From NCBI GenBank assembly GCA_016125045.1, contig WGML01000001.1, positions 124,001-188,000 of the forward strand: a stretch of 64,000 bases of DNA. Direction: 5' to 3'. The stretch is from a bacterium (GTDB lineage Bacteria > Pseudomonadota > Alphaproteobacteria > Caulobacterales > Hyphomonadaceae). Made by a program: the position numbers and the translations under genes. Below are positions 1-9,344 of the stretch, piece after piece; the stretch's first letter is position 1, and each line of letters opens with the position of its first letter. The notes under the pieces were generated by a model. The model had not been told where the DNA came from. It did not search any database and saw only the letters and a list, made by a program, of their open reading frames with translations.

Positions 1-128
1 CTGCCGCTCCGTTCAAGTCGCCGGTCTCGGCGTTCCACCTGACGAATGCGATCTGCCGTGCGTCGCGAACCATGGCGGAGTGCGCGCAGGTCGCCCGCGG
101 CGCATCGCCGCTCGCCGCAGCGGAATAG
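1..128 (+). CDS. nuoG: NADH-quinone oxidoreductase subunit G, C-terminal end (partial)
   Basis: Only the last 41 codons are in the window, read from base 3 to the TAG at 126-128; the start lies to the left. The tail contains FHLTNAICRASRTMAEC, which resembles the C-terminal signature of alphaproteobacterial NuoG (typically FYLTNPIARAS.TMAEC). NuoG is the large iron-sulfur subunit of the peripheral arm of complex I. The identification is supported by nuoH starting only 9 bases downstream and by the following run of nuo genes. Confidence 0.85.
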   Translation, partial: AAPFKSPVSAFHLTNAICRASRTMAECAQVARGASPLAAAE

Positions 129-137
129 GAGGCGACA

Positions 138-1217
138 ATGGAGCGCATGTTCGAGTGGGGTGGCGGCGTCTGGGGTGGGGTCGGCCTGGCGGCGCTGCAG
201 ATCCTCGCCTTCATGGTCATCCTGCTGGTGTCGCTCGCCTTCCTGCTGTTGTTCGACCGGAAGGTGTGGGCGGCGGTGATGATGCGCAAAGGCCCGAATG
301 TCGTCGGGCCGTTCGGATTGCTGCAGGCGTTCGCCGATTTCCTGAAGTTTGTGCTGAAGGAGATCATCATCCCGGCCGGGGCGAACAAGACCGTCTTCCT
401 GCTCGCGCCGATCCTCTCTCTCACGCTCGCTTTCATCGCGTGGGCCGTGATCCCGGTGGCGCCAGGTTGGGTGATCGCGGACCTCAATGTCGGTGTGCTC
501 TACCTCTTCGCGATCTCGTCGCTCGGGGTCTACGGCATCATCATGGGGGGGTGGGCCTCCAACTCGAAATACCCGTTCCTCGGCGGACTGCGCTCTGCGG
601 CCCAGATGGTGTCCTATGAGGTGTCGATCGGGTTCGTGATCATCACCGTGCTGCTGCTCGTCGGGTCGATGAATCTCACGGATGTGGTCGATGCCCAGAA
701 GGGCGGGTTCTGGAACTGGCATGTCTTCCTGCTTACGCCGTCGAAGATCGCCCTGTTCCCCGTCATGCTTGTGATGTTCGTGATCTTCTTCGTCTCGGCG
801 CTTGCTGAGACGAACCGGCCGCCGTTCGACCTTCCTGAAGCGGAGTCCGAGCTGGTTGCGGGTTATCAGGTGGAGTACTCCTCGACGCCCTATCTCCTGT
901 TCATGATCGGCGAGTATCTGAACATCGTGCTGATGTGCGCGATGCTGACGATCCTGTTCTTCGGCGGCTGGCATCCTCCATGGCCGGCGCCTGATATGGA
1001 ACCCGGCTCGATTGCCAGCCTTCTTGGTGCGCTGATGTTCGCCGCCAAGGTGATCTTCTTCTTCTTCCTATTCGCCCTCGTCAAAGCGGTGGTGCCGCGC
1101 TACCGGTACGACCAGTTGATGCGCCTCGGGTGGAAGATCTTCCTTCCGACATCGCTCGCGGCGGTGGTCATCGTTTCAGGCTATGTCGTCTTCGCGCTGC
1201 CGCGCGCGGCTGGTTGA
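138..1217 (+). CDS. nuoH: NADH-quinone oxidoreductase subunit H
   Basis: NuoH (ND1) is the membrane subunit that helps form the quinone pocket at the junction of the peripheral and membrane arms of complex I. The 359-residue product is highly hydrophobic with about eight membrane segments. It carries the family signature [18 protein letters not shown] at about residues 223-240 and a [16 protein letters not shown] loop near residues 53-68. The ATG is preceded by a clear AGGAGG ribosome site at 127-132. The length fits the usual 325-360 residues. It follows nuoG directly and leads into nuoI, as in the standard nuo operon. Confidence 0.98.
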   Translation: MERMFEWGGGVWGGVGLAALQILAFMVILLVSLAFLLLFDRKVWAAVMMRKGPNVVGPFGLLQAFADFLKFVLKEIIIPAGANKTVFLLAPILSLTLAFIAWAVIPVAPGWVIADLNVGVLYLFAISSLGVYGIIMGGWASNSKYPFLGGLRSAAQMVSYEVSIGFVIITVLLLVGSMNLTDVVDAQKGGFWNWHVFLLTPSKIALFPVMLVMFVIFFVSALAETNRPPFDLPEAESELVAGYQVEYSSTPYLLFMIGEYLNIVLMCAMLTILFFGGWHPPWPAPDMEPGSIASLLGALMFAAKVIFFFFLFALVKAVVPRYRYDQLMRLGWKIFLPTSLAAVVIVSGYVVFALPRAAG

Positions 1218-1229
1218 GAGGAAAAACCG

Positions 1230-1715
1230 TTGTCGATCCGACAAGCTATTCGCGGCGCGTTTCTGGCCGACTTCGCGGGCGCCCTCGGGCTGGCGATGAA
1301 GAAGTTCTTCGAGCCGAAGCACACGATCAATTATCCGTTTGAGAAGGGACCGCTGTCGCCTCGGTTCCGGGGGGAGCATGCCTTGCGTCGGTACGCCAAT
1401 GGCGAAGAGAGATGCATCGCCTGCAAGCTGTGCGAAGCGATTTGTCCGGCGCAGGCCATCACGATCGAGGCCGAACCGCGGGACGACGGATCGCGTCGCA
1501 CGACGCGGTACGACATCGACATGGTGAAGTGCATCTATTGCGGGTTCTGCCAGGAGGCGTGCCCCGTCGACGCCATCGTCGAAGGGCCAAACTTCGAGTT
1601 CGCAACCGAAACACGCGAAGAACTCTATTATGACAAGGAGCGGCTGCTCGCGAACGGCGATCGCTGGGAACGGGAAATCGCAATGAATCTGGAACTTGAC
1701 GCCCGCTATCGCTAA
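1230..1715 (+). CDS. nuoI: NADH-quinone oxidoreductase subunit I (2x[4Fe-4S] ferredoxin-like)
   Basis: NuoI carries iron-sulfur clusters N6a and N6b, which pass electrons to N2 near the quinone site. Both cysteine motifs are intact: C62-C65-C68 with C72, and C101-C104-C107 with C111, each ending CP. The 161-residue length is normal for the alphaproteobacterial and mitochondrial TYKY type. The start codon is TTG at 1230, 12 bases after nuoH, preceded by a purine-rich GAGAGG. A start further in would remove the conserved N-terminal amphipathic segment, so TTG is preferred. Confidence 0.97.
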   Translation: MSIRQAIRGAFLADFAGALGLAMKKFFEPKHTINYPFEKGPLSPRFRGEHALRRYANGEERCIACKLCEAICPAQAITIEAEPRDDGSRRTTRYDIDMVKCIYCGFCQEACPVDAIVEGPNFEFATETREELYYDKERLLANGDRWEREIAMNLELDARYR

Positions 1716-1742
1716 AAGGGCGCGAATCGGCCCAAGCGGGGG

Positions 1743-1761
1743 GCCGGACCGCCATTCCGGC
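1743..1761 (+). other. Stem-loop in the nuoI-nuoJ gap
   Basis: The 92-base space between nuoI and nuoJ is the longest gap inside the nuo operon. It contains a perfect 6-bp inverted repeat, GCCGGA (1743-1748) and TCCGGC (1756-1761), around a 7-base loop. No T-run follows, so it does not look like a finished intrinsic terminator. It could be an mRNA processing or stability element; that role is inference. Confidence 0.35.
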
Positions 1762-1807
1762 TCGCCCATCCGGGCGTCGCAGACACTGCCATGGGGCGAG
1801 GCCTGAC

Positions 1808-2401
1808 GTGCAACTGATCGCGTTCTACATCCTGTCGACAGTGGTGCTGTTGTCGGCGTTTCTGGTGATCGCCGCGCGCAATCCGGTTCACTCGGTTCTC
1901 TGGCTGATATCGGCTTTCTTCGCGTCGTCCGGATTGCTGGTGCTGATCGGGGCCGAGTTTCTCGCGATGCTGCTCGTGGTGGTCTATGTCGGTGCGGTCG
2001 CCGTGCTGTTTCTCTTTGTCGTCATGATGCTGGACGTCGATTTTGTCGAGCTGAAGCAAGGCTTCCTCAACTACCTGCCAGCAGGGGCGCTGATCGCATT
2101 GGCGCTGCTGGCGGAGATCGGCGTGGTGGCGGCCGCGACGGCGGCCAGGGAGGCTTCAGGCTTCGACCCGAGCCCCGGCGCCGACACGAACGCCGAAGCC
2201 CTGTCCAGGGTGTTGTACACCGACAATCTCATGCTCTTTCAGCTCGCGGGCCTCATCCTCCTTGTGGCGATGATGGGAGCGATCGTGCTGACGCTTCGCA
2301 AGCGCCCTGGCGTGCGCCGTCAGAACATCTCGGAGCAGACCAACCGGCGCCGCGAGGACGCCGTTCAGCTCAAAGACGTTCGTCCCGGGCAGGGCATCTG
2401 A
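1808..2401 (+). CDS. nuoJ: NADH-quinone oxidoreductase subunit J
   Basis: NuoJ (ND6) is a small membrane subunit of complex I placed between NuoH and NuoK; its third helix takes part in coupling. The 197-residue product has five predicted membrane helices in the first ~165 residues. The segment MLLVVVYVGAVAVLFLFVVM corresponds to the conserved third helix with the YVGAVAVLFLFV signature. The C-terminus is a hydrophilic, arginine-rich tail, as in alphaproteobacterial homologues. The start is GTG at 1808 with GAGG about seven bases upstream. It ends 12 bases before nuoK. Confidence 0.97.
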   Translation: MQLIAFYILSTVVLLSAFLVIAARNPVHSVLWLISAFFASSGLLVLIGAEFLAMLLVVVYVGAVAVLFLFVVMMLDVDFVELKQGFLNYLPAGALIALALLAEIGVVAAATAAREASGFDPSPGADTNAEALSRVLYTDNLMLFQLAGLILLVAMMGAIVLTLRKRPGVRRQNISEQTNRRREDAVQLKDVRPGQGI

Positions 2402-2413
2402 GGAGCGCACCCA

Positions 2414-2722
2414 ATGGACCTGACCATCGGACACTATGTAGCGTTCTCGGCCGCGCTGTTCACGATCGGAGTGTTCGGGATTTTCGTGAACCGGAAGAAC
2501 ATCATCGTCATTCTCATGGCGATCGAGCTGATCCTTCTGTCGGTGAACATCAACCTCGTCGCCTTCTCCGTCTTCAGCGGTGATATCGCAGGGCAGGTGT
2601 TCGCGATGCTCGTGCTGACGGTGGCCGCAGCCGAAGCGGCGGTGGGGCTTGCAATTCTGGTGGTCTATTTCCGCAACCGCGGCGAAATCGCCGTCGAAGG
2701 CGTGAACGTGTTGCGCGGCTGA
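2414..2722 (+). CDS. nuoK: NADH-quinone oxidoreductase subunit K
   Basis: NuoK (ND4L) is a three-helix proton-translocating subunit of complex I. The product has 102 residues, the usual length. The two membrane glutamates essential in E. coli (E36, E72) have counterparts here at E38 (in [11 protein letters not shown]) and E74 (in [11 protein letters not shown]). The ATG at 2414 is preceded by GAGGAGCG. It is followed 21 bases later by nuoL. Confidence 0.98.
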   Translation: MDLTIGHYVAFSAALFTIGVFGIFVNRKNIIVILMAIELILLSVNINLVAFSVFSGDIAGQVFAMLVLTVAAAEAAVGLAILVVYFRNRGEIAVEGVNVLRG

Positions 2723-2743
2723 TCGCGGTGGAGGAGTAGGGGC

Positions 2744-4858
2744 GTGGGCTGGCAGGAAATCGCCGCACTGATTGTTGTGTTTGCTCCCGGCGTCGCCGCG
2801 GCGGTGGCGGGGCTGGGGCAGCGCGTGCTCGGCGACCGCGGCGCTATGGCGATAACGACCGGCCTCGTTCTGGCGGCGGCCGGCGCAGCGGCGAGCTTGT
2901 TTTTCCCTCTTGTGTTCGGGACGCACGCAGAGGGCGCGCACCATGAGACGCTGGTTCTCGCGACGTGGATCGATGTGGGTCCGATCGTGGCGGACTGGGC
3001 GATCCGCATGGATACGCTCTCGATCGTCATGATGTTCGTCGTGACCAGCGTTTCGGCGCTCGTCCACATCTATTCCATCAGCTACATGGAAGAAGACCCA
3101 CATAGGGCACGCTTCTTCGCCTACCTTTCGCTGTTCACCTTCGCGATGCTGATGCTGGTGACGGCGGACAATTTCATCCAGTTGTTCTTCGGATGGGAAG
3201 GCGTGGGACTCGCCTCCTACCTGCTGATCGGCTTCTGGTACAAGAAGCCGTCCGCCAATTCAGCCGCTATCAAGGCTTTCGTCGTCAACCGAGTAGGCGA
3301 TTTTGGGTTCGCCCTTGGCATCATGGCGCTCGCCTTCATGCTGCGGGCCCCGGACCAGTTCCTGAACCCAGACGGGTCGGTCGGGGCGGACTATCTCGCA
3401 CTTCTCGGCGTGGATAAGTTCTCCAGCGTCAAATTCGACACGCTGTTTGGAGCGATCCGTGCGGACGCCCTCGTCCAACCCTTCGGCGCGGCAACGGCGG
3501 TCCCGATTCAGTCGGTGACGTTCGAATTCCTCGGCCAGTATGTCTATGGGCTTGAGATCGTCGGGTTCCTTCTCTTCATCGGAGCGATGGGGAAGTCGGC
3601 GCAGTTTCTGCTGCACACATGGCTTCCGGATGCGATGGAGGGCCCGACCCCGGTCTCCGCGCTCATCCATGCCGCGACCATGGTGACGGCCGGCGTGTTT
3701 CTCGTGTGCCGGTGTTCGCCTGTGTACGAGCATACGGTCGTCGCCGCGGACATCATCACCGTCATCGGCGCGGTGACGTGCTTTTTCGCGGCGACCATCG
3801 GATTGGCCCAGAACGACATCAAACGGGTCATCGCTTATTCGACGTGTTCGCAACTTGGATACATGTTTTTCGCGGCGGGCCTTGGCGCTTATGAAGCCGC
3901 GATGTTTCACCTCTTCACGCACGCCTTCTTCAAGGCGCTGCTCTTCCTGTCGGCCGGTGCGGTCATCCATGGACTGCATCATGAACAGGACATGCGGAAT
4001 ATGGGCGGCCTTCGCACGAAAATGCCGATCACGTGGGGCATGATGGTGATCGGCACGCTCGCGCTCACGGGGGTGGGGCTGCCCGCCGTGGAGGGACTGC
4101 ATCTCGGCTTTGCGGGATTCTTCTCCAAGGACGCGATCATCGAGACGGCCTACGCGTCGCATGACACGTTCGCGCCGCTCGCATTTTGGTTGTCCATCGG
4201 GGCGGCGGTGCTGACCTCGTTCTACTCCTGGCGCCTGATCCTGATGACGTTCCACGGTAGGACGCGGGCGGACCATCACACATTCGACCATGCGCACGAC
4301 GCGCCGGTCGTCATGTTGATCCCGCTGGGGCTTCTGGCGGTTGGAGCCGTGTTCGCCGGCGGCGTGTTCTATGACGCGTTTGTCGAGCACCACAATGAGG
4401 CGTTCTGGGCGGGATCAATCTACCGCGGCGAGGACAATCATGTCCTGCACGAGCGCCATTATGTTCCGCTTTGGGTGTTGCTCGCTCCCGCAGCGGCCTG
4501 GGTTTCCGGGTTGTTGGCGGCGCTCTATTTCTACGGACTGCGCGCAGGCCTCGGAGCCCGCATCGCCGCGAGCGGGGGCCCGTTGCACAGCTTCCTGTCG
4601 CGCAAGTGGTATTTCGACGAACTCTACAATTTCGTGTTCGTCCGCGGCGCCGCCCTTCTGGGCGATCTGTTCTGGAAGGTGGGCGACCGCGCCGTCATTG
4701 ATGGTCTGGGGCCGGACGGGTTGACCGCGGCGGCGAAGGCCGGGGCGGGGGGGCTGTCCCGGCTCCACACCGGATATCTGTTCCACTATGCGCTTGTGAT
4801 CCTCCTGTCCGCGGTCGCGATCGGCGCGTTCATTCTGTTTGGCCAGGGGCGGGGCTGA
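2744..4858 (+). CDS. nuoL: NADH-quinone oxidoreductase subunit L
   Basis: NuoL (ND5) is the most distal antiporter-like proton pump of complex I and bears the long lateral helix. The 704-residue protein contains the proton-pump family core: [17 protein letters not shown] at about residue 150, then [20 protein letters not shown] near residues 298-317, and a long C-terminal region that includes the amphipathic helix and last membrane anchor. The start is GTG at 2744, preceded by GGAGGAGTAGGG, a strong ribosome site. nuoM follows after six bases. Confidence 0.98.
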   Translation: MGWQEIAALIVVFAPGVAAAVAGLGQRVLGDRGAMAITTGLVLAAAGAAASLFFPLVFGTHAEGAHHETLVLATWIDVGPIVADWAIRMDTLSIVMMFVVTSVSALVHIYSISYMEEDPHRARFFAYLSLFTFAMLMLVTADNFIQLFFGWEGVGLASYLLIGFWYKKPSANSAAIKAFVVNRVGDFGFALGIMALAFMLRAPDQFLNPDGSVGADYLALLGVDKFSSVKFDTLFGAIRADALVQPFGAATAVPIQSVTFEFLGQYVYGLEIVGFLLFIGAMGKSAQFLLHTWLPDAMEGPTPVSALIHAATMVTAGVFLVCRCSPVYEHTVVAADIITVIGAVTCFFAATIGLAQNDIKRVIAYSTCSQLGYMFFAAGLGAYEAAMFHLFTHAFFKALLFLSAGAVIHGLHHEQDMRNMGGLRTKMPITWGMMVIGTLALTGVGLPAVEGLHLGFAGFFSKDAIIETAYASHDTFAPLAFWLSIGAAVLTSFYSWRLILMTFHGRTRADHHTFDHAHDAPVVMLIPLGLLAVGAVFAGGVFYDAFVEHHNEAFWAGSIYRGEDNHVLHERHYVPLWVLLAPAAAWVSGLLAALYFYGLRAGLGARIAASGGPLHSFLSRKWYFDELYNFVFVRGAALLGDLFWKVGDRAVIDGLGPDGLTAAAKAGAGGLSRLHTGYLFHYALVILLSAVAIGAFILFGQGRG

Positions 4859-4864
4859 CCCACG

Positions 4865-6334
4865 ATGAACGATCTGCCGATCCTTTCAATGGTGACGTTC
4901 GCTCCGCTGGCCGGCGCGCTGCTGATCGCGGTGCTGCGCATGTTGCCGGGCGGCGGGGGGCGAGGCGCGCAGGCGATCGCCCTGTTTGCGACTGTCGCCA
5001 CGTTCTTGCTGTCGCTCGTGGCGCTGGGAAGGTTCGATGCCGACGCGTCTGGCTACCAGCTCGTCGAGGACGCCCCGTGGTTCATGGGCACGACCTACCG
5101 GATGGGTGTGGACGGTCTGGCTCTGTCGCTGGTGCTCCTCACGACGTTCCTGACGCCGCTGTGCATTCTTTCAAGCTTCGGCTCGGTTAAGGAACGCGTG
5201 GCCGAGTACATGATCGCGTTTCTCATTCTCGAGACGTTGATGATCGGCGTGTTCTGCGCGCTCGACCTCGTTCTGTTCTACATTTTCTTCGAGGGCGGCC
5301 TCATCCCGATGTTCATCATCATCGGAGTGTGGGGCGGCAAGAACCGGCTCTACGCGGCGTTCAAATTCTTCCTCTACACGCTGCTTGGATCGCTCTTTCT
5401 GCTTGCAGCGCTCGTCTACATGTATCTGGAGACAGGCGTTACCGACATCGCAGCGCTGCAGGAATACATCTTCGATCCGGATGTGCAGACCTGGTTGTGG
5501 CTTGCCTTCTTCGCTTCATTTGCGGTGAAGCTGCCCATGTGGCCAGTGCACACCTGGCTCCCGGACGCTCACGTTGAAGCCCCGACGGGCGGCTCCGTCA
5601 TCTTGGCGGGGGTGTTGCTGAAAATGGGCGGCTACGGGTTCCTGCGCTTCTCCCTGCCCATGTTCCCCGACGCTTCCGAACTGTTCCAGCCGATGATGCT
5701 GGCGTTGGGAGTGGTGGCGATCATCTACACCTCGCTCGTCGCCTTCCGGCAGACGGACATCAAGAAGCTGATTGCGTATTCTTCGGTCGCACACATGGGG
5801 TTCGTGACGCTTGGAATCTTCTCCCTCAACGAGGCGGGGATCCAGGGAGCGATCTTCCAGATGCTGTCGCATGGCGTGATCTCCGGAGCGCTATTTTTCT
5901 GCGTCGGTGTGATCTATGACCGCATGCACACCCGAGAGATCGCTTTCTATGGCGGCCTTGTGCACCGCATGCCGGTCTATGCTGCGCTTTTCATGCTGTT
6001 CTCGATGGCGAATGTCGGGTTGCCGGGGACAAGCGGCTTCGTCGGTGAAATCATGACGATGATAGGCGGGTTCCAGGCGTCATCCTGGGCGGCGGCCGGA
6101 GCGGCGGTCGGGGTCATCTTGTCCGCGGTTTACATGTTGACGCTGTATCGGCGGACCGTGTTTGGCGAACTGACGAACGAGAAGCTCCTGGACATCAAGG
6201 ACGTCGGCGCGGTGGAGTTCGTGGTTCTCGGTGCTCTGGGCGCGCTGACCCTCATCCTGGGCGTTTTTCCGTCCCTCATCTTCGACCTCACCGAGCGCTC
6301 GACCCTCGACGTGCTGCGTCTGATCGGAAGATAG
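4865..6334 (+). CDS. nuoM: NADH-quinone oxidoreductase subunit M
   Basis: NuoM (ND4) is the second antiporter-like proton pump of complex I. The 489-residue product has about 14 membrane helices. The antiporter signature [20 protein letters not shown] sits at about residues 220-239, with the helix-breaking lysine and histidine region intact. The length is typical (about 490-510). The ATG at 4865 lies six bases after nuoL, so translation is probably coupled. Confidence 0.98.
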   Translation: MNDLPILSMVTFAPLAGALLIAVLRMLPGGGGRGAQAIALFATVATFLLSLVALGRFDADASGYQLVEDAPWFMGTTYRMGVDGLALSLVLLTTFLTPLCILSSFGSVKERVAEYMIAFLILETLMIGVFCALDLVLFYIFFEGGLIPMFIIIGVWGGKNRLYAAFKFFLYTLLGSLFLLAALVYMYLETGVTDIAALQEYIFDPDVQTWLWLAFFASFAVKLPMWPVHTWLPDAHVEAPTGGSVILAGVLLKMGGYGFLRFSLPMFPDASELFQPMMLALGVVAIIYTSLVAFRQTDIKKLIAYSSVAHMGFVTLGIFSLNEAGIQGAIFQMLSHGVISGALFFCVGVIYDRMHTREIAFYGGLVHRMPVYAALFMLFSMANVGLPGTSGFVGEIMTMIGGFQASSWAAAGAAVGVILSAVYMLTLYRRTVFGELTNEKLLDIKDVGAVEFVVLGALGALTLILGVFPSLIFDLTERSTLDVLRLIGR

Positions 6335-6347
6335 GAAGGCGACCGGC

Positions 6348-7769
6348 ATGACCCTGATCTCCGATCTGCAAATCGCGGCGCCCGAAATCCTGCTTTCCGG
6401 CTTCGCCCTCGTCGCCCTGCTTGTCGGTGCGTTCGCCGGTGATGGGTCGTCACGGTTTCTTCGCGCTTTCTCCACCGTCGTGCTGGCGCTGGCGTCGTTG
6501 CTTGCGTTCCGGCAGGTGGCGCTACCCCCTGAAGCGGCATTCGGAGGCCTCTACCAGACGAGTGAATTCACCTCCTTCGCCAAGGGCGTGGTCTACGCGA
6601 TCGGGGCGGGGGCGTTGTTCATGTCCGGCGGCGCGGTCCGGCGCGACGGGATGGAGCGTTACGAATTCCCGTTGCTGATGATCTTTGCGTCATTCGGGGC
6701 GGGCGTCATGCTGTCCGCCGGGGACCTCATGTCGCTCTATATGGGCGTCGAATGCCTCAGCCTCTCGTCCTACGTGTTGGCGGCATTTCTTCGGGACGAT
6801 CTGAGGTCATCGGAGGCCGGCCTGAAATACTTCGTGCTCGGTGCGCTCGCGTCCGGGCTCCTGCTTTACGGCGCATCGCTGGTCTACGGTTTTGCGGGGT
6901 CGACGCGGTTCGATCAGATCGCGGACGCGCCTTATTCCATCGGGCTCGTGTTCGGGCTGGTGCTGATGATCTGTGGGCTCGCGTTCAAGGCCTCGGCGGC
7001 GCCCTTTCATATCTGGACGCCGGATGTCTACGAGGGCGGGCCGTCGCCGGTTGTGGCGTTCTTCGCCACCGCGCCGAAGATCGCCGCGGTGGTGGTCTTT
7101 GCAAACGTCCTGTTCAGCGCTTTCGGCGTGATGGAGGACCAGTGGGCGCTGATCGTTGCCGTGCTGGCCGCGGCGTCGATGTTGATCGGCGCCTTCGGTG
7201 CGCTCAATCAGAACAATATCAAGCGATTGCTGGCCTATTCATCGATCGGCAATGTGGGTTTCGCCCTCATCGGGGTGGCGGCGGGCGAGACGTTCGGAAC
7301 GTCTTCGATCCTCGTTTACATGACAATCTATGTGGTTGCGACGTTGGGGCTCTTTGGCGGGGTCCTCGCCATGCGCCGCGACGGCAAGAATGTGGAGCTG
7401 ATCTCGGATCTGAACGGTCTTTCGAGGATGAAGCCGGCGCTCGCGATCGCGCTGACGGCGCTGGTATTCTCAGTGGCCGGGATTCCGCCGCTCGCCGGAT
7501 TCTTCGGCAAGCTGATGGTGTTCCGCGCCGGTCTGCAAGCCGATCTCCTCTGGCTGGTGATCGTCGGTGTGATCTCCAGCGTGGTTTCTCTTGGCTACTA
7601 TCTGAGGATCATCTGGGCGATTTGGGGCAAGGAACCCGCGGCCGCCCTCGACCCGGTTGATTTCGGCGTCGGGGTCACGGTGGTCGCGAGCACGGTCATC
7701 ACCTTCCCCGTGCTCGTCATCTGGATCGGAGGTCTCATCAACGCGACTTCATTTGCGGCGGCGGGATGA
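6348..7769 (+). CDS. nuoN: NADH-quinone oxidoreductase subunit N
   Basis: NuoN (ND2) is the third antiporter-like proton pump of complex I and the last gene of the nuo operon. The 473-residue product shows the family signature KASAAPFHIWTPDVYEGGPS at about residues 213-232 and an LLAYSSIGNVGF segment near residue 290, both diagnostic for NuoN. It starts at ATG 6348 after GGAAGGCGACCGGC. Its TGA overlaps the ATG of birA by four bases, so birA is probably co-translated with complex I genes, a common alphaproteobacterial arrangement. Confidence 0.98.
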   Translation: MTLISDLQIAAPEILLSGFALVALLVGAFAGDGSSRFLRAFSTVVLALASLLAFRQVALPPEAAFGGLYQTSEFTSFAKGVVYAIGAGALFMSGGAVRRDGMERYEFPLLMIFASFGAGVMLSAGDLMSLYMGVECLSLSSYVLAAFLRDDLRSSEAGLKYFVLGALASGLLLYGASLVYGFAGSTRFDQIADAPYSIGLVFGLVLMICGLAFKASAAPFHIWTPDVYEGGPSPVVAFFATAPKIAAVVVFANVLFSAFGVMEDQWALIVAVLAAASMLIGAFGALNQNNIKRLLAYSSIGNVGFALIGVAAGETFGTSSILVYMTIYVVATLGLFGGVLAMRRDGKNVELISDLNGLSRMKPALAIALTALVFSVAGIPPLAGFFGKLMVFRAGLQADLLWLVIVGVISSVVSLGYYLRIIWAIWGKEPAAALDPVDFGVGVTVVASTVITFPVLVIWIGGLINATSFAAAG

Positions 7770-8533
7770 GTGCGCCGCCCGGGGAAGCCGCGCGCGTGTT
7801 CGGCGCGCCCTGGCGGATTGAGCGCTTCGCTTCGATCGACAGCACCAATACAGAAGCCAAACGTCGCGCCTTCGCCGGTGAACTGGACCCGGTCTGGCTT
7901 TCGGCCGACGTCCAGACGCTCGGCCGGGGGCGGCTCGGTCGCGGTTGGTCGTCGCCTGTAGGAAACCTGTCGGCCACCGCGCTGTTTCCATTGGGTGCGA
8001 GCGTGGCGACCGCGCCGCTCGTGTGTTTTGCAGCGGGCGTCGCGCTCTTTGATGCGGCGGTGGGTTGCGGCGTCGATCCGGCCGCGATGCAACTGAAATG
8101 GCCGAACGATCTCATGACCGGCGGGGCGAAGCTCGGCGGGATCCTGATTGAAACCGGGTCGGTTCAGGCCGGTTTGTGGGTCGCGGCCGGGTTCGGGGTC
8201 AACATTGTGGAGGCGCCGCAGATCGAGGGACGCATCGTCGCCCGACTGACCGACCTCCCGGGCGGGGCCGGCGTCACACGCGATGCCCTGTTGTCGCGTC
8301 TCGACCTGCGCTTTCGGGCCGAAGTGGCGAGCCTGCTCGCCGACAGTTTTGAACCGCTGCGCGGAAAGTGGATGACGCGCGGCCCCAGCTTGGGGACGAG
8401 GCTGGCCGTCAATGTCGGAAGCGAAACGGTGACCGGAGACTTCGCCGGGCTGGGCGGCGACGGCGCGCTTCTGCTTGATTCTGCGGACGGGCGGCGGGAG
8501 GTGCGCACCGGCGATGTGTCTGTGCTAGGTTGA
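7766..8533 (+). CDS. birA: Biotin--[acetyl-CoA-carboxylase] ligase (no DNA-binding domain)
   Basis: The enzyme activates biotin to biotinoyl-AMP and attaches it to carboxylase carrier domains. The 255-residue protein has the nucleotide/biotin loop GRGRLGRG at residues 53-60 and KWPNDL at 111-116, the hallmark of class I catalytic domains, followed by a C-terminal SH3-like cap. It lacks the N-terminal winged helix of E. coli BirA, so it is expected to be a ligase only and not a biotin-operon repressor. It overlaps nuoN by four bases (ATGA). Confidence 0.95.
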   Translation: MSAPPGEAARVFGAPWRIERFASIDSTNTEAKRRAFAGELDPVWLSADVQTLGRGRLGRGWSSPVGNLSATALFPLGASVATAPLVCFAAGVALFDAAVGCGVDPAAMQLKWPNDLMTGGAKLGGILIETGSVQAGLWVAAGFGVNIVEAPQIEGRIVARLTDLPGGAGVTRDALLSRLDLRFRAEVASLLADSFEPLRGKWMTRGPSLGTRLAVNVGSETVTGDFAGLGGDGALLLDSADGRREVRTGDVSVLG

Positions 8534-8558
8534 GCGTTCCACAACAGGAAAGTCGTTC

Positions 8559-9344
8559 ATGCTGCTCGCGATCGATACGGGAAACACGAACACGCTGTTC
8601 GCAATCCATGATGGAGAGTCCTGGAGGGCTCAATGGCGCAGCGCGACGGATTCCACCAAGACGGCGGACGATTATGCCGTGTGGCTAACCCAGCTGCTGG
8701 AACTCAACGACCTCAAACTGTCGTCGATCGACGACTGCATCATTTCCACCGTTGTGCCGCAGTCGCTGTTCAATCAGCGCAATCTCGCCCGTCGCTACCT
8801 GAATGTGGAACCCTTCGTCATCGGCGAGAATGTCGACCTCGGCGTGCCGGTGCGGTATCCTAAGCCGAGCGAGGTCGGGGCGGACCGCCTCGTGAACGCC
8901 GTCGGGGCGCACGCCGCCTATGACGGACCGCTCATCGTCATCGATTCAGGAACAGCGACGACGTTCGACATTGTGGGCGAGGACGGCGCATTCGAGGGCG
9001 GGATCATCGCGCCGGGGATCAATCTTTCGATGAAGGCGCTGCATGAAGCGGCGGCGAAACTGCCGCGAGTTGCGATCCAGCGGCCGCCCCGGGTGATCGG
9101 TGACGACACGGTGGTCGCGATGCAGTCCGGCGTTTTCTGGGGCTATATCGGCCTCATCGACGGGCTCGTCGAACGTATCAAGGCGGAGTACGCTCGCGAC
9201 ATGACGGTCATCGCAACGGGCGGGGTGGCGTCGTTGTTTGAAGGGTCGTCCGCCCGGATCGACCGTTTCGATCAGGACCTGACGATCAGAGGGCTTCAGT
9301 TGATCTACGAGCGCAATATCGCCCGGGCCGCGGTCGAAGCCTGA
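8559..9344 (+). CDS. coaX: Type III pantothenate kinase
   Basis: CoaX phosphorylates pantothenate in the first step of coenzyme A synthesis and is not feedback-inhibited by CoA. The 261-residue protein has the ASKHA-type phosphate loop DTGNTN at residues 6-11, the pantothenate-site [12 protein letters not shown] near residue 107, and DSGTATTFD near residue 128. These are type III (CoaX) signatures, different from the CoaA P-loop enzyme. The TGA overlaps the ATG of rnj by one base (TGATG). The order birA-coaX-rnj is widespread in alphaproteobacteria. Confidence 0.97.
   Translation: MLLAIDTGNTNTLFAIHDGESWRAQWRSATDSTKTADDYAVWLTQLLELNDLKLSSIDDCIISTVVPQSLFNQRNLARRYLNVEPFVIGENVDLGVPVRYPKPSEVGADRLVNAVGAHAAYDGPLIVIDSGTATTFDIVGEDGAFEGGIIAPGINLSMKALHEAAAKLPRVAIQRPPRVIGDDTVVAMQSGVFWGYIGLIDGLVERIKAEYARDMTVIATGGVASLFEGSSARIDRFDQDLTIRGLQLIYERNIARAAVEA

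Noticed and set aside
2156..3103. 315-codon minus-strand frame opposite nuoJ, nuoK and nuoL
   Set aside because: Overlaps three canonical nuo genes and is His/Asp/Arg-rich without domain features.
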